DNA of 64,000 nt from Oscillospiraceae bacterium (GCA_015067615.1 SVMD01000002.1:62001-126000), one strand, 5' to 3'. Numbered from the stretch's first letter, positions 17,829 through 26,655 are shown. Notes: generated from the letters alone by a model not told the origin. Program-made: numbers and translations.

Positions 17829-18560
17829 TTAATACTGCAGCCGGGCGGAGAAGATCCGCTCGGTTTTTTCGCCGTTACAGCGGTGGGCGTCCAGATTCAG
17901 ACAGCCCTCCTCAGTAAATTCCCAGCTGACAGTCAGCTCATCGCCCTCCCGGGCTTCAGAAGAATAGCAGATGGTAAACTCGGCAGGGGTGTGGACCTCG
18001 TGGAAGGAGCTGGGCAGCAGGTCCGCAATCCAGTCTAAGTACCGGGTGTTGTTCATATGGCCGTTCCGGTCCAGGTCCGTAAAGCAGACGGTGCGGTTTC
18101 TGTGGTGCTTGAGATTCTTGGCGGGCAGGGAGCCGGGGGGCAGCAGCTCGTCGCCCCGGACGGTGCCGGGCAGGGCGATGCCGCTCTTACCGGGCAGGAT
18201 CATGGCCCGGGATTCCAGGTCCATCAGCACCCACAGGCTCAGCACCCGGAACAGCTCACGACCCTCGCTGTCATAGGCGGCCACACTCCGCGGGAAAGCC
18301 ACCCGGGTATTGGGCATGGGCCAGGTTTCGACACGGATGGTCTCGCCGCTTTTCGGCAGCCGGGTAATCCGGACCCGCTGACGGATGATGGCCCAGAACA
18401 TGCCCTTTTCCGCCAGCTGCTCGTAGGTCATGGCGATCCGGTCGAAGTGGCGTCCTGCCACCTCCTGGGAGAAATACAGCAGCGTGGACAGCTTCAGCTT
18501 GCCGAAGCGGTCAACGCAGTTGTCGGTCACGTGAAATTCCTGTGTGTAAATGGATTCCAT
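17829..18560 (-). CDS. Acyl-ACP thioesterase (FatA/FatB-like)
   Basis: 243 aa, double hot-dog architecture. The first half has GMFWAIIRQRVRI, and WVLMDLESR sits at mid-protein. The second half has the active-site motif DLDRNGHMNNTRYLDW with the Asn/His pair. It hydrolyses acyl-ACP to free fatty acid and ACP. ATG 18560 (MESIYTQ) was chosen with gaggc 9 bases upstream; an ATG two codons earlier is possible. It stands alone between a terminator and a repeat. Confidence 0.9.
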   Translation of the reverse strand: MESIYTQEFHVTDNCVDRFGKLKLSTLLYFSQEVAGRHFDRIAMTYEQLAEKGMFWAIIRQRVRITRLPKSGETIRVETWPMPNTRVAFPRSVAAYDSEGRELFRVLSLWVLMDLESRAMILPGKSGIALPGTVRGDELLPPGSLPAKNLKHHRNRTVCFTDLDRNGHMNNTRYLDWIADLLPSSFHEVHTPAEFTICYSSEAREGDELTVSWEFTEEGCLNLDAHRCNGEKTERIFSARLQY

Positions 18561-18593
18561 AATCATTGCCTCGATTTTCAAGAGATGTTGCGG

Positions 18594-18784
18594 TAAATGA
18601 TCGTTTAGCGCATCAAAGCCTTCCCCTCTGGGGAAGGTGGCACGGCGTAGCCGTGACGGAAGAGGGCGGTACAATGTTCCAAAATCTACCGTATTTCGGC
18701 GTGTTCTTACCTCTCCCGCCCCCTATGGGGGCACCCTCCCCAAAGGGGAGGGCATTGCGGCTTACGCCGCTAAACGATCATTTA
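18594..18784. repeat. TIR-bearing palindromic element, core type A (copy A7)
   Basis: Termini TAAATGATCGTTTA (18594-18607) and TAAACGATCATTTA (18771-18784). The core begins gcgcatcaaagccttcccc. By eye it is nearly identical over its length to the copy at 47491-47681, differing at only a few positions. Confidence 0.92.
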
Positions 18785-18795
18785 TTTCAGTTAGA

Positions 18796-20043
18796 TTACC
18801 CTTCGTATTCGGTAACGGTCAGGGTGAAGGTCATTTCCTGGCCGTTGTGGTAGACCAGGGCGGTGAAGCTGTCGCCGATATTCCGGGAATTGACCAGGGT
18901 ATCCAGCTGGATCTGGTTGGTGATGGCCTCCCCATCCAGAGATATCAGAATGTCGCCGGGGGTAATGCCCTGGGCGTGGGCATCGGAATCAGGGCTGATA
19001 TCGGTCAGGTACAGGCCCTGGGGAATGTGGAAGTAATACTGGTCAAACCGGGTGATCTGCTCGCCGGTGAGGCCCAGGGTGGGCCGCCCGGACACATAGC
19101 CCTGGGCGATCAGCTGGTCCACAATGAATTTCACCGTGGTGCTGGGAATGACAAAATGGCTGCCCTCAGCAGCGTCGAGGCCAAGAAGCCGGTTGGTGTG
19201 CAGGCCGATGATCTGGCCGTAGCAGTTGATCAGGGGGCCGCCGGAGGCGTCGTCGCTGATGGCCGCGCTGCTCTGAATCAGGGTGATGTTCTTGCCCAGA
19301 TACAGCATGTCCCGGTAGATGGCCGAGAGAATGCCGTCGTGGAGGGTGCCGCCCAGCTGGCCGCTCATGGCTACCACGCTGTCGCCCACCCGGAGAGCGT
19401 CGGAGTCGCCGAACTCAGCGCTGACCAGACCCTCCGCCTCCACATACAGAACCGCCAGGTCCGTCAGGTGGTCCGCGCCCACCACCAGGGCGCTGTAGCT
19501 GCGGCCGTCGGAAAGGGTGATATTGATGGTCTCGGCATCGTGGACCATCCGGCAGGTGGTGACGATATAGCCCTTGTCTGACAGAACCACACCGGAGCCG
19601 GTAATGGTACCGGAATCATTGGTGGTCAGTACGGATACCACGCTGGGATTGTTCTTTTCGTAGATCTCCTGCCAGCTCAGGGCCCCCTGTTCCGGGATGT
19701 TATCCACGGACTGGGGGGACTGGTTCAGACTCAGGGAAATATCCTCGGAATTGTTCAGAGAATCCCGGATTTCTGTGGGCTCTGTCCGGAAATCGGGCTC
19801 CTGGATATCCAGATCCTTAAAGGACATGGGGGACATCTCCTGCATCTGCTGGGTCTGCTGGGACAGCTGCTGGAACAGCCGGATGTTCATGAAGGACAGC
19901 AGAGAAATGATGCCGCTTAGGAAGATCACCAGGATCACCAGCAGGGCGATAATACCGCTGTGGCTCTTGGGCGGCATGGTATTGCCGGTGCCGTATACCC
20001 CGTCATCCCAGGAATCTATTGAGTTGTTCTTGCGATGGTCCAT
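18796..20043 (-). CDS. HtrA-like S1C protein lacking the catalytic histidine
   Basis: 415 aa. Cytoplasmic tail (1-29), one membrane segment (about 30-52), acidic linker, trypsin-like domain (about 125-290) and C-terminal PDZ (about 315-405). The usual TNNHVVEGA is TTCRMVHDA, with Arg165 at the catalytic His position. Asp195 (TDLAVL) and Ser267 remain, but the oxyanion segment NPGNSGGPL is SDDASGGPL. It is therefore probably an inactive, membrane-anchored scaffold or sensor; a shifted role for His168 cannot be excluded. RBS gaggt precedes the ATG. It lies next to, but separated by a repeat from, the two-component genes. Confidence 0.9.
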   Translation of the reverse strand: MDHRKNNSIDSWDDGVYGTGNTMPPKSHSGIIALLVILVIFLSGIISLLSFMNIRLFQQLSQQTQQMQEMSPMSFKDLDIQEPDFRTEPTEIRDSLNNSEDISLSLNQSPQSVDNIPEQGALSWQEIYEKNNPSVVSVLTTNDSGTITGSGVVLSDKGYIVTTCRMVHDAETINITLSDGRSYSALVVGADHLTDLAVLYVEAEGLVSAEFGDSDALRVGDSVVAMSGQLGGTLHDGILSAIYRDMLYLGKNITLIQSSAAISDDASGGPLINCYGQIIGLHTNRLLGLDAAEGSHFVIPSTTVKFIVDQLIAQGYVSGRPTLGLTGEQITRFDQYYFHIPQGLYLTDISPDSDAHAQGITPGDILISLDGEAITNQIQLDTLVNSRNIGDSFTALVYHNGQEMTFTLTVTEYEG

Positions 20044-20070
20044 AATAAAAACCTCGGAATGATGAAGTGA

Positions 20071-20242
20071 TGGATTGTTGTTTAGTGAACCAAAGGCTCC
20101 CCTCGAGGGGAGCTGTCAGCGAAGCTGACTGAGGGGTGAAAGGTAGGAGATCGCAATGCATTTAGGCTTTCACCCCTCCGGTCCTGCGGGCCACCTCCCC
20201 TCAAGGGGAGGCAAGGCGGCTGCTCTGCTAAACAATCATTTA
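20071..20242. repeat. TIR-bearing palindromic element, core type A (copy A8)
   Basis: Clear right terminus TAAACAATCATTTA (20229-20242); the left terminus near 20071-20084 is degenerate (gattgttgttta). The right terminus supplies the TAA stop of the histidine kinase gene on the minus strand. The core resembles the 5833-5946 element. Confidence 0.82.
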
Positions 20243-21670
20243 ATTGACGAGGGGCATTGTAAATGTAAATTCCGTCTTGCCGTTTTTACTGGTGACGGAG
20301 ATGTTCTCTCCGTGGGAGCATACAATGGTCTTGACGATGTAAAGTCCCAGGCCCCAGCTGTCCTTGGTGCGGGTCCGGGCCTTGTCCAGCTTGTGGAACC
20401 GGTCAAACACCAGGGGCAGCTCCTCCGGCGGGATAGTCTCGCCGTCGTTGGAGACGGAGATATAGACTTTTTTTCCGGCCTCCTTGATCTTCAGACCCAG
20501 GGTGCCCCCCTCGGGACAGAATTTCACCGCATTGTCGATGAGATTGTAGATCACCTGGGTCACATAGTCCTTGCCCGCGAAGGTGAACACCGGATGGCCG
20601 GGGAAATCCACGTCCACATCCAGCTTTTTGTCCACAATTTTTTTCTCAAAGGTGATCAGCACCTGTCCGGCCACCTCTTCCAGGTCGAAGTGCATTTTCT
20701 GCTCCTCGGGGATGGGCTGGTCCTGAAGCCGGGAGATATCCAGCATACTGCGGACCAGGCGGGAAAGCCGCTTGGTCTCGTCGGAGACAATCTGCAGGTA
20801 GTAGCGCTGCCGGTGCTCCGGAATGGTGCCGTCCAGAATACCGTCGATATAGCCGGCAATGGTGGTCATGGGGGTCTTCAGCTCGTGGGACACATTGGCC
20901 ACGAATTCCTGCCGCTGGTATTCACTCTTTTGCAAAAGGGACGCCATGTTGTTGAAGGAAAGGGCCAGCTCCTCCATCTCCTCACTGTAGTCGCCGGAGA
21001 GCCGGACCCGGGCGTTCAGGTCCCCGTGGCCGAAGGCATAGGCGGCCTTGCTTAAGTCCCGCAGGGGGCGGCTCTGGCCCCGGGCGAAGAAGCTCACAGC
21101 CAGCACGGCCAGCAGAACCACCACCAGCGCGGCGGAGAGGAAGAGATTGGAGATCCGCTGCATGACGGCATTGGTGGCAGCGATGGGGGTGGAGACAATG
21201 ACGATGCCGGACAGCAGCGTGTTGTCGGCGCTCAAAATAGGCTCCGACACCACGAACCGGGGCTCCTCGTAAAGTCCCGGGATGACACCGGTGAAGCTGT
21301 CTCCCCCGTTTTTTACCACTTTTTCCATATAGTCCGCGTCATCCAGGAACATGCCCTGATGCTCACAGCCGAAAAGAGCGTCGGAGCAGAGCAGCACCTC
21401 GCCCCGGGTGGAGCAGATCACCGCGTCGGCGTCGGAGATCTGGGATGCCACATCCAGATTCAGCAGGAAATCCCGGCTGGTGAGGCTGCCGTCAATGGAG
21501 TAGGCAGCCGCCAGGTTGGCAATGAGGTCCGCATCCTGCTGCAGGCCCGCAATGGCGTTTTTGGTCAGAAAATCCTGGACCAGGTACTGAAAGGTGGTGC
21601 CCAGCAGCAGCAGGGCCAGCAGCAGAATCGTCGCCGCCGTGGAGAAGGTGCGACTAAATGCCGATTTCAT
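20240..21670 (-). CDS. Sensor histidine kinase
   Basis: 476 aa. Two membrane helices (about 10-32 and 172-195) flank an extracellular sensor of about 140 residues. A HAMP follows, then HisKA with the phospho-acceptor in NVSHELKTPM, then a HATPase domain with NLIDNAVKF and WGLGLYIVK. The ATG is 2 bases after the stop of the response regulator, so they form one operon with the regulator first. The architecture is PhoR-like, but the stimulus is unknown. The stop codon TAA is the outer TAA of a repeat terminus. Confidence 0.95.
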   Translation of the reverse strand: MKSAFSRTFSTAATILLLALLLLGTTFQYLVQDFLTKNAIAGLQQDADLIANLAAAYSIDGSLTSRDFLLNLDVASQISDADAVICSTRGEVLLCSDALFGCEHQGMFLDDADYMEKVVKNGGDSFTGVIPGLYEEPRFVVSEPILSADNTLLSGIVIVSTPIAATNAVMQRISNLFLSAALVVVLLAVLAVSFFARGQSRPLRDLSKAAYAFGHGDLNARVRLSGDYSEEMEELALSFNNMASLLQKSEYQRQEFVANVSHELKTPMTTIAGYIDGILDGTIPEHRQRYYLQIVSDETKRLSRLVRSMLDISRLQDQPIPEEQKMHFDLEEVAGQVLITFEKKIVDKKLDVDVDFPGHPVFTFAGKDYVTQVIYNLIDNAVKFCPEGGTLGLKIKEAGKKVYISVSNDGETIPPEELPLVFDRFHKLDKARTRTKDSWGLGLYIVKTIVCSHGENISVTSKNGKTEFTFTMPLVN

Positions 21671-21672
21671 GC

Positions 21673-22359
21673 TTACAGTACCTCAAACTTGTAGCCAACG
21701 CCCCAGACGGTTTTCAGGCTCCAGTTTTCGGAGACGCCCTCCAGCTTTTCGCGCAGACGCTTTACATGGACGTCCACGGTGCGGGAGTCGCCGAAGTAGT
21801 CAAAGCCCCAGACCTCATCCAGGAGCTGGTTGCGGGTGTAGACCCGGTTGGGAGAGGAGGCCAGGTAGAACAGCAGCTCCATCTCCTTGGGGGGCGTGTC
21901 CACCTTCTTGCCGTCCACGGTCAGCTCGAAAGCGTCCATGTCGATGATCAGCTTGTCGAACACCAGGCGGCGGGCCTTCTTCTCGGTGGTGACACCGCTG
22001 ACACGGCGCAGCACCGCTTCAATTCTTGCCAGGACCTCCTTCATTTCGAAGGGCTTGGTGATATAGTCGTCGGCGCCGGATTTCAGGCCCTGGACCTTGT
22101 CGTCGGTCTCACCCTTGGCGGTGAGCATGATGATGGGGGTAGTGGCTTCGGCGCGAATGGCCTTGCAGACGCTCCAGCCATCCATCACGGGCATCATTAC
22201 GTCAAGCAGCACCAGGTCGGGCTTGATGGCCCGGAATTTCTGCAGACCCTGGCCGCCGTCACCGGCGGTGGTTACGGCGTAGCCCTCCTTTTCCAGATAC
22301 ATCTGAAGCAGTTCCGCAATATTGCGGTCGTCTTCCACAATCAAAACAGATACAGCCAT
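21673..22359 (-). CDS. OmpR/PhoB-family response regulator
   Basis: 228 aa. Receiver domain with acidic pocket Glu9-Asp10-Asp11, phospho-acceptor Asp53 (LLDVMMP), Thr in MLTAKG and Lys in TKPF; C-terminal winged-helix domain ending TVWGVGYKFE. ATG 22359 has ggagg 8 bases upstream; an ATG five codons further out has none. Three TGTTAA-type half sites at 11/22-base spacing lie just upstream, suggesting autoregulation. Confidence 0.95.
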   Translation of the reverse strand: MAVSVLIVEDDRNIAELLQMYLEKEGYAVTTAGDGGQGLQKFRAIKPDLVLLDVMMPVMDGWSVCKAIRAEATTPIIMLTAKGETDDKVQGLKSGADDYITKPFEMKEVLARIEAVLRRVSGVTTEKKARRLVFDKLIIDMDAFELTVDGKKVDTPPKEMELLFYLASSPNRVYTRNQLLDEVWGFDYFGDSRTVDVHVKRLREKLEGVSENWSLKTVWGVGYKFEVL

Positions 22360-22400
22360 GGCATAATCCTCCATTTTCTGATTTCTTTGGTTTTTTCACT

Positions 22401-22464
22401 ATTATACCGCAGATTGCAGCATCCGGGTGAACAAATTGTTAATACTTCGGAGGTAAAATGTTAA
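22401..22464 (-). promoter_or_regulatory. Response-regulator promoter with Pho-box-like repeats
   Basis: Minus-strand -10 TATAAT (22401-22406) without a good -35. TTCACC (22426-22431), TTAACA (22437-22442) and TTAACA (22459-22464) on the minus strand have starts 11 and 22 bases apart, so they sit on one helix face. This resembles PhoP-type direct repeats. Confidence 0.5.
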
Positions 22465-22524
22465 CACGCATATATTCCTTGCATTTGCGTGTGATTTGGG
22501 GTATTATGGTGGGGTTAAGCAAAT

Positions 22525-22713
22525 TAATTATCGTTTATCTACAATAGTAGCACTGGCGCGGGAGCGCCCTTGCCTCCACCTTTGGGGGAGGTGGACCGCC
22601 GAACGGCGGCTCGGAGGGGGTGTCGTAACGTCTTTTGCCCTCTCAGTCACCGCCAAAGGCGGTGCCAGCTCTCCCAAAGGGAGAGCCAAGTTCCTATTGT
22701 AAACGATAATTTA
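22525..22713. repeat. TIR-bearing palindromic element, core type A (copy A1)
   Basis: Termini TAATTATCGTTTA (22525-22537) and TAAACGATAATTTA (22700-22713). The core contains ctccacctttgggggaggtgg and a ctctcccaaagggagag segment. It lies 20 bases upstream of the uppP start, so it is in the uppP 5' region. Confidence 0.9.
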
Positions 22714-22733
22714 CACGAAAAAAGGAGCACAAT

Positions 22734-23570
22734 ATGTTTGAAATTTTAAAAGCCATCCTCTTTGGCATTGTGGAGGGCATCACCGAGTGGCTGCCTGTTT
22801 CCTCCACGGGCCATCTGATCCTGCTGGACGAATTTCTGGAGCTGAAGGCCACCGATGCCTTCAAGTCCATGTTCGACGTGGTGATCCAGCTGGGCGCCAT
22901 CCTGGCGGTCATCGTCCTGTTCTTCCATAAACTGAATCCCTTCGCCTTTAAAACCAAGTCGAAGCAGCAGCGCAAAGACACCTGGCAGCTGTGGTTCAAG
23001 GTCTGCGTGGCCATTCTCCCCTCAGGCATCCTGGGTGTGCTGTTCGACGACTGGATGGACGCCCACCTGCACAACGGCATCGTGGTGTCCATCGCCCTGA
23101 TCGTCTACGGCATCGCGTTTCTGTTCCTGGAAAAGGGCAACAGCGGCAAGCATCTGAAGCGCATTGAAGATGTCCACGCCATCGACTACAAGACCGCAAT
23201 CCTGATCGGCTGCTTCCAGGCCCTGAGCCTGGTCCCCGGCACCTCCCGCAGCGGCTCCACCATCCTGGGCGCCATTTTGCTGGGCGTGGGCCGCAGCGCC
23301 GGCGCGGAGTTTAGCTTCTTCATGGCCATCCCTACCATGCTGGGCGCCTCTGCCATCAAGCTGCTGAAATTCTTCCTGGAGACCGGCTTCGCCATGACGG
23401 GCAGCGAGCTTAGCGTTCTGATCGTGGGCATGGTGGTGTCCTTCATCGTGTCGCTTCTGGTGATTAAGGGCCTGATGGACTACGTCCGCAACCATTCCTT
23501 CGCCGTCTTCGGCGTCTACCGGATCATCCTGGGCATCATCGTCCTGGGCTACTTCCTGCTGATCGGATAA
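22734..23570 (+). CDS. uppP: Undecaprenyl-diphosphatase UppP (BacA)
   Basis: 278 aa polytopic membrane enzyme. It has EGITEWLPVSSTGHL (about 15-30) and the second active-site motif PGTSRSGST (about 163-171). It recycles the lipid carrier undecaprenyl phosphate for cell-wall synthesis; the family also gives bacitracin tolerance. RBS aaaggag is 7 bases before ATG. The stop codon TAA is the first three bases of the terminal repeat of the adjacent element. Confidence 0.96.
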   Translation: MFEILKAILFGIVEGITEWLPVSSTGHLILLDEFLELKATDAFKSMFDVVIQLGAILAVIVLFFHKLNPFAFKTKSKQQRKDTWQLWFKVCVAILPSGILGVLFDDWMDAHLHNGIVVSIALIVYGIAFLFLEKGNSGKHLKRIEDVHAIDYKTAILIGCFQALSLVPGTSRSGSTILGAILLGVGRSAGAEFSFFMAIPTMLGASAIKLLKFFLETGFAMTGSELSVLIVGMVVSFIVSLLVIKGLMDYVRNHSFAVFGVYRIILGIIVLGYFLLIG

Positions 23571-23809
23571 ATTATCGTTTATAAGAGCTTCCCCCTGGGG
23601 GGAAGCTGGCACCGCGTAAGCGGTGACTGATGAGGGGAACACCCTACGATGACTGAAAATGCAACGGTTTTCCTGCTGTTGTCCCCTCATCCATTTGGTT
23701 GTGGTGCGCTTGCCACCGGCAAGCGATTGATTTTGATTCGCTGCGCGGCGCACCACCCTTCGGGGCACCTTCCCCCCAGGGGGAAGGTATTACGCTAAAC
23801 GATAATTTA
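23568..23809. repeat. TIR-bearing palindromic element, core type A (copy A2)
   Basis: Termini TAAATTATCGTTTA (23568-23581, overlapping the uppP stop) and TAAACGATAATTTA (23796-23809). The core carries an extra segment of about 65 bp (gattgattttgattcgctgc and neighbours) that copy A4 lacks. Confidence 0.93.
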
Positions 23810-23823
23810 CACCCCAAAAACAG

Positions 23824-23852
23824 AAAGACCGCACCACATTGGTGCGGTCTTT
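23824..23852. terminator. Bidirectional terminator
   Basis: Arms aaagaccgcacca (23824-23836) and its complement (23840-23852), then T5. It serves the convergent uppP and sdpI-like genes. Confidence 0.88.
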
Positions 23853-23864
23853 TTATGTAGCGAA

Positions 23865-24335
23865 TCAGTGTCTGCGGCGGTAGCCGCGGCTGTTGAAGCA
23901 CAGCATAACTACGATGTTGATAACGAGAATGCTGACAAGGGTGATGCCAAACTCCCAGAACAGGCATTTAGCACCGGAACCGATGATGTCCATAATGGGC
24001 TTGCCCGGGAAGGAACCGGTGATGACGGTCATGACGATGGTCAAGACCAGGCCCACAGCGGCCCAGACCAGGCCGGCGAAGCGCTGGGTAAAGCGCCAGG
24101 CCTCCTCGCTGCCCATGCCGAAATAGCAGCGGTAGCCGAAGCGGTAGTTGGCCTCCTTGGGGGAGGCAAAGAAATACAGGATTCCCATGACCAGCAGCAC
24201 GATGGGCCCGGCCAGCACCGCAATGCGGGTGATGAATTCCACCTTGCCCACCATGGTGCCTAAGTCCGGCAGCAGTGTGGCAGGGTCAAAATTGTCCATG
24301 AGAACCTTGATATCCTCAAAGTTTTCCAAATTCAT
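23865..24335 (-). CDS. SdpI-like membrane protein
   Basis: 156 aa with three strong hydrophobic helices (about 33-55, 88-110 and 128-148). The segment NYRFGYRCYFGMGSEEAWRF between helices 1 and 2 matches the SdpI/YhfL family pattern (NxxxGxR...S.E.W...). In Bacillus SdpI gives immunity to the SdpC toxin, but most homologues have no known toxin partner and none is visible here. Its ATG overlaps the nrdR stop (TAATG), so it is translationally coupled to nrdR. Confidence 0.8.
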   Translation of the reverse strand: MNLENFEDIKVLMDNFDPATLLPDLGTMVGKVEFITRIAVLAGPIVLLVMGILYFFASPKEANYRFGYRCYFGMGSEEAWRFTQRFAGLVWAAVGLVLTIVMTVITGSFPGKPIMDIIGSGAKCLFWEFGITLVSILVINIVVMLCFNSRGYRRRH

Positions 24336-24790
24336 TATTTTTCCTCCAGGAACTTGCTGATCTCACGCATAAAGCTGCCCGCATCCTGGAACCGGTGGTA
24401 GATGGAGGCGAAGCGGATGTAGGCCACCTCGTCGATGGGCTTTAACCGCTCCATGACCATCTCGCCGATTTTGTCGGTGGTGATCTCCCGCTCCAGAGAG
24501 TTCTGGATGGTCTGTTCGATCTCCAGGGTGATCCGGTCCAGCTCGGACACATCCACTTTCCGTTTGTCGAAGGCGCGGATCATGGAATTTAAAATCTTGT
24601 TTCGGTCAAAGCTCTGGCGGGAGCCGTTGCGCTTGACCACGATGATGGGCAGGCTCTCCACGATCTCATAGGTGGTGAAGCGGCGCTGGCAGCCCATGCA
24701 CTCCCGGCGGCGGCGGATGCTCTGGCCGTCGTCAGAATGGCGGGAGTCCACGACCTTGCTCTCCTGATCGCCGCAAAATGGACATTTCAT
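24335..24790 (-). CDS. nrdR: Transcriptional repressor NrdR
   Basis: 151 aa. Zinc ribbon with Cys3-Cys6 and Cys31-Cys34, then an ATP-cone (about 47-140) with VVKRNGSRQSFDRNKI. It senses dATP/ATP and represses ribonucleotide reductase genes. ATG 24790 gives the canonical MKCPFCG start; an in-frame ATG four codons earlier is unnecessary. A good promoter lies upstream. Pairing with an SdpI-like gene is unusual. Confidence 0.96.
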   Translation of the reverse strand: MKCPFCGDQESKVVDSRHSDDGQSIRRRRECMGCQRRFTTYEIVESLPIIVVKRNGSRQSFDRNKILNSMIRAFDKRKVDVSELDRITLEIEQTIQNSLEREITTDKIGEMVMERLKPIDEVAYIRFASIYHRFQDAGSFMREISKFLEEK

Positions 24791-24826
24791 TGGGAAATCC
24801 ACTCCCTTTCCGCAGATTATTGAACT

Positions 24827-24855
24827 ATTATAGCAGAATCCACGAATACTGTCCA
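24827..24855 (-). promoter_or_regulatory. nrdR promoter
   Basis: Minus strand TGGACA (24850-24855), 17-base spacer, TATAAT (24827-24832), about 37 bases before the nrdR ATG. Confidence 0.75.
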
Positions 24856-24927
24856 GTGTTTTTTGCCATTCTTAAGATCCGCGGATTTCCCTTGCTATTT
24901 TGAGCTCTGTGGGGTAGAATGGAACGG

Positions 24928-25195
24928 TAATTTAGTGTTTTGCGTAGCTTAACCTTCCCCCGGGGGGAAGGTGGCCGAGCGATAGCGAGGTCGGAAGAGG
25001 AATTCGGGAGATAATCCGATTTATGGAAAAAGTAGAGACTTACTGATGCGTAACGTCTTGCTAAGCCTGTTTCCGCGTACCGAATCTACAATTGCTGCCC
25101 GCGTTCCTCTTCAGTCAAAATCGGTTCCGAAGAGCCGATTTTGACAGCTTCCCCCCGGGGGAAGCGTCAGCAGCTGCGCCGCTAAACGATCATTT
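24928..25195. repeat. TIR-bearing palindromic element, core type A (copy A9)
   Basis: Degenerate left end TAATTTAGTGTTTT (24928-24941), right end TAAACGATCATTT (25183-25195). The core has ccttcccccggggggaagg and a complementary segment, with gaattcgggagataatccg inside; that segment recurs inverted in the 44.63-44.84 kb element. Confidence 0.8.
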
Positions 25196-25217
25196 CCCAT
25201 CCCAAAGGAGCATCCCC

Positions 25218-25625
25218 ATGAAAACCAATCTCTTATACAAAATCTGGGCCGGCATGTTTGCGCTCTGCGCCGGTCTTTCCTTTATTTCCGAACCCACGGG
25301 CTTTGCCAAGGTACTGCTGATAGCCCTGAGCATCGGCTTTTTCCTGCCCCCGGCTCTGATTCTGAAGCAGCAGGAAAAGCGCGGAAACCCCATGCACATC
25401 CAGATCATCCGGAATCTGGCTGCCGCGTCCCTGATCCTGACCATTTTGCTGATCATCGTGAATTTCATGAGCCTCATGGCCTCGGAAGCGGCGGGAGAAT
25501 TCCTGTATGTGCTGCTGGCGGTGGTGTCCGCCCCCATGCTCTGCGGACAGTACTGGGTTCTGAGCCTGTTTCTCTGGGCCTGCCTGCTGCTGTGGTCCCA
25601 GTCCTTGCTGAAAAAGAAAAAATGA
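25218..25625 (+). CDS. Small four-helix membrane protein, unknown
   Basis: 135 aa with four hydrophobic stretches (about 8-27, 32-48, 66-88 and 98-128), a positively charged loop (LKQQEKRGNP) after helix 2 and a KKKK C terminus. I do not recognise a family. ATG 25218 has aaaggag 8 bases upstream; the reading frame upstream is inside a repeat. It is monocistronic, bounded by the repeat and by the ddh terminator. Confidence 0.7.
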   Translation: MKTNLLYKIWAGMFALCAGLSFISEPTGFAKVLLIALSIGFFLPPALILKQQEKRGNPMHIQIIRNLAAASLILTILLIIVNFMSLMASEAAGEFLYVLLAVVSAPMLCGQYWVLSLFLWACLLLWSQSLLKKKK

Positions 25626-25635
25626 TCAAAAAATG

Positions 25636-25663
25636 CACCCCCGAACCCGTTGGTTCGGGGGTG
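25636..25663 (-). terminator. Terminator of ddh
   Basis: 12-bp arms (25636-25647, 25652-25663). On the minus strand it is followed by cattttttga. It can also serve the convergent plus-strand gene. Confidence 0.85.
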
Positions 25664-25671
25664 TGGTGCGT

Positions 25672-26655
25672 TTACAGAAGCTGGGCCAGCAGCTGCTCCC
25701 GGGTCAGGATGCTCAGATCTGCCGGGGCGGCATCGAAGATGCTGCGGCAGCCGGTCTCGCCCCGGCTGTACATTCTGGAAACAGCCCGGGCGCAGGCCAC
25801 CAGCACGGAGGCGGTGAACTGGGGGTTGGAATCCAGGGTCAGCTTATACTCGATGGTCTGCTTGCTCTCGCCGTTCCAGCCGGTGACGCCGCTGCGGATC
25901 ACGCTGCCGCCGTGGGGCAGGCCGGAATGATCCCGTGCCATCTCCTCGGCGGTGATGAACTCCACGGTGGTGTCGTAGTCGGCGAAGTAGTTGGGCATGG
26001 TGACGATGGCCTGTTCGATGGCGGCCTTGTCAGCCCCCTCCTCGGCCACCACATAGCAGTAGCGGGTGTGCTTCTCCCGGGTGGTCAGAGTGGGATTCTC
26101 GCCGCTGCGGACCCGGTCCAGGGCCTCGGGGACGGGAATGGTGTACTGGCGGCAGTCGGCTACGCCGGGGATCCGGCGGACCGCGTCGGAGTGGCCCTGG
26201 CTGACGCCCCGGCCCCAGAAGGTGTAGTCCTTGCCCTGGGGGAGAATGGCGGCGGCGTAGAGCCGGTTCAGGGAGAACAGGCCCGGATCCCAGCCCACGG
26301 AGATGAAGGCCAGATGGCCGCCCGCCTGGGCGGCGGCATCCACCGCGGCGAAATGCTGGGGGATCTTGGCGTGGGTGTCGAAGGAGTCAATGACATTGAA
26401 GTGCTTTGCCAGAGTGGGGGTCTGCTGGGGCAGGTCCGTGGCGCTGCCGCCGCAGAGGATCAGCACATCCAGCTTACCCTGCCAGGACAGAATCTCGTCC
26501 ATGTGGACAACGGGCACATCGGGGGTAAGAATGTTCAGACTGTCAGGGGAGCGGCGGGTGAATACCGCGCAAAGCTCCATGTCCGGGTTCTGCCGGATGG
26601 CGCATTCCACGCCCCGGCCCAGGTTGCCATAGCCAACAATACCGATTTTGATCAT
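25672..26655 (-). CDS. ddh: meso-Diaminopimelate D-dehydrogenase
   Basis: 327 aa, close to the usual 326. The Rossmann start MIKIGIVGYGNLGRG binds NADP(H); AVFTRRSP follows beta-2; substrate-site segments include SVGWDPGLFS and GRGVSQGHSDA. It makes meso-diaminopimelate in one step from tetrahydrodipicolinate, bypassing acylation. ATG 26655 was preferred over an ATG three codons earlier from family length. It is next to dapA in the same direction, separated by a palindromic repeat; a dapF gene for the alternative route exists at 46.7 kb. Confidence 0.95.
   Translation of the reverse strand: MIKIGIVGYGNLGRGVECAIRQNPDMELCAVFTRRSPDSLNILTPDVPVVHMDEILSWQGKLDVLILCGGSATDLPQQTPTLAKHFNVIDSFDTHAKIPQHFAAVDAAAQAGGHLAFISVGWDPGLFSLNRLYAAAILPQGKDYTFWGRGVSQGHSDAVRRIPGVADCRQYTIPVPEALDRVRSGENPTLTTREKHTRYCYVVAEEGADKAAIEQAIVTMPNYFADYDTTVEFITAEEMARDHSGLPHGGSVIRSGVTGWNGESKQTIEYKLTLDSNPQFTASVLVACARAVSRMYSRGETGCRSIFDAAPADLSILTREQLLAQLL

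Noticed and set aside
17815..17850. TTAACA...TGTTAA pair considered as a Rex operator
   Set aside because: The arms are in the wrong order and the spacing does not fit TTGTTAA-N4-TTAACAA; it overlaps the 3' end of the thioesterase gene.
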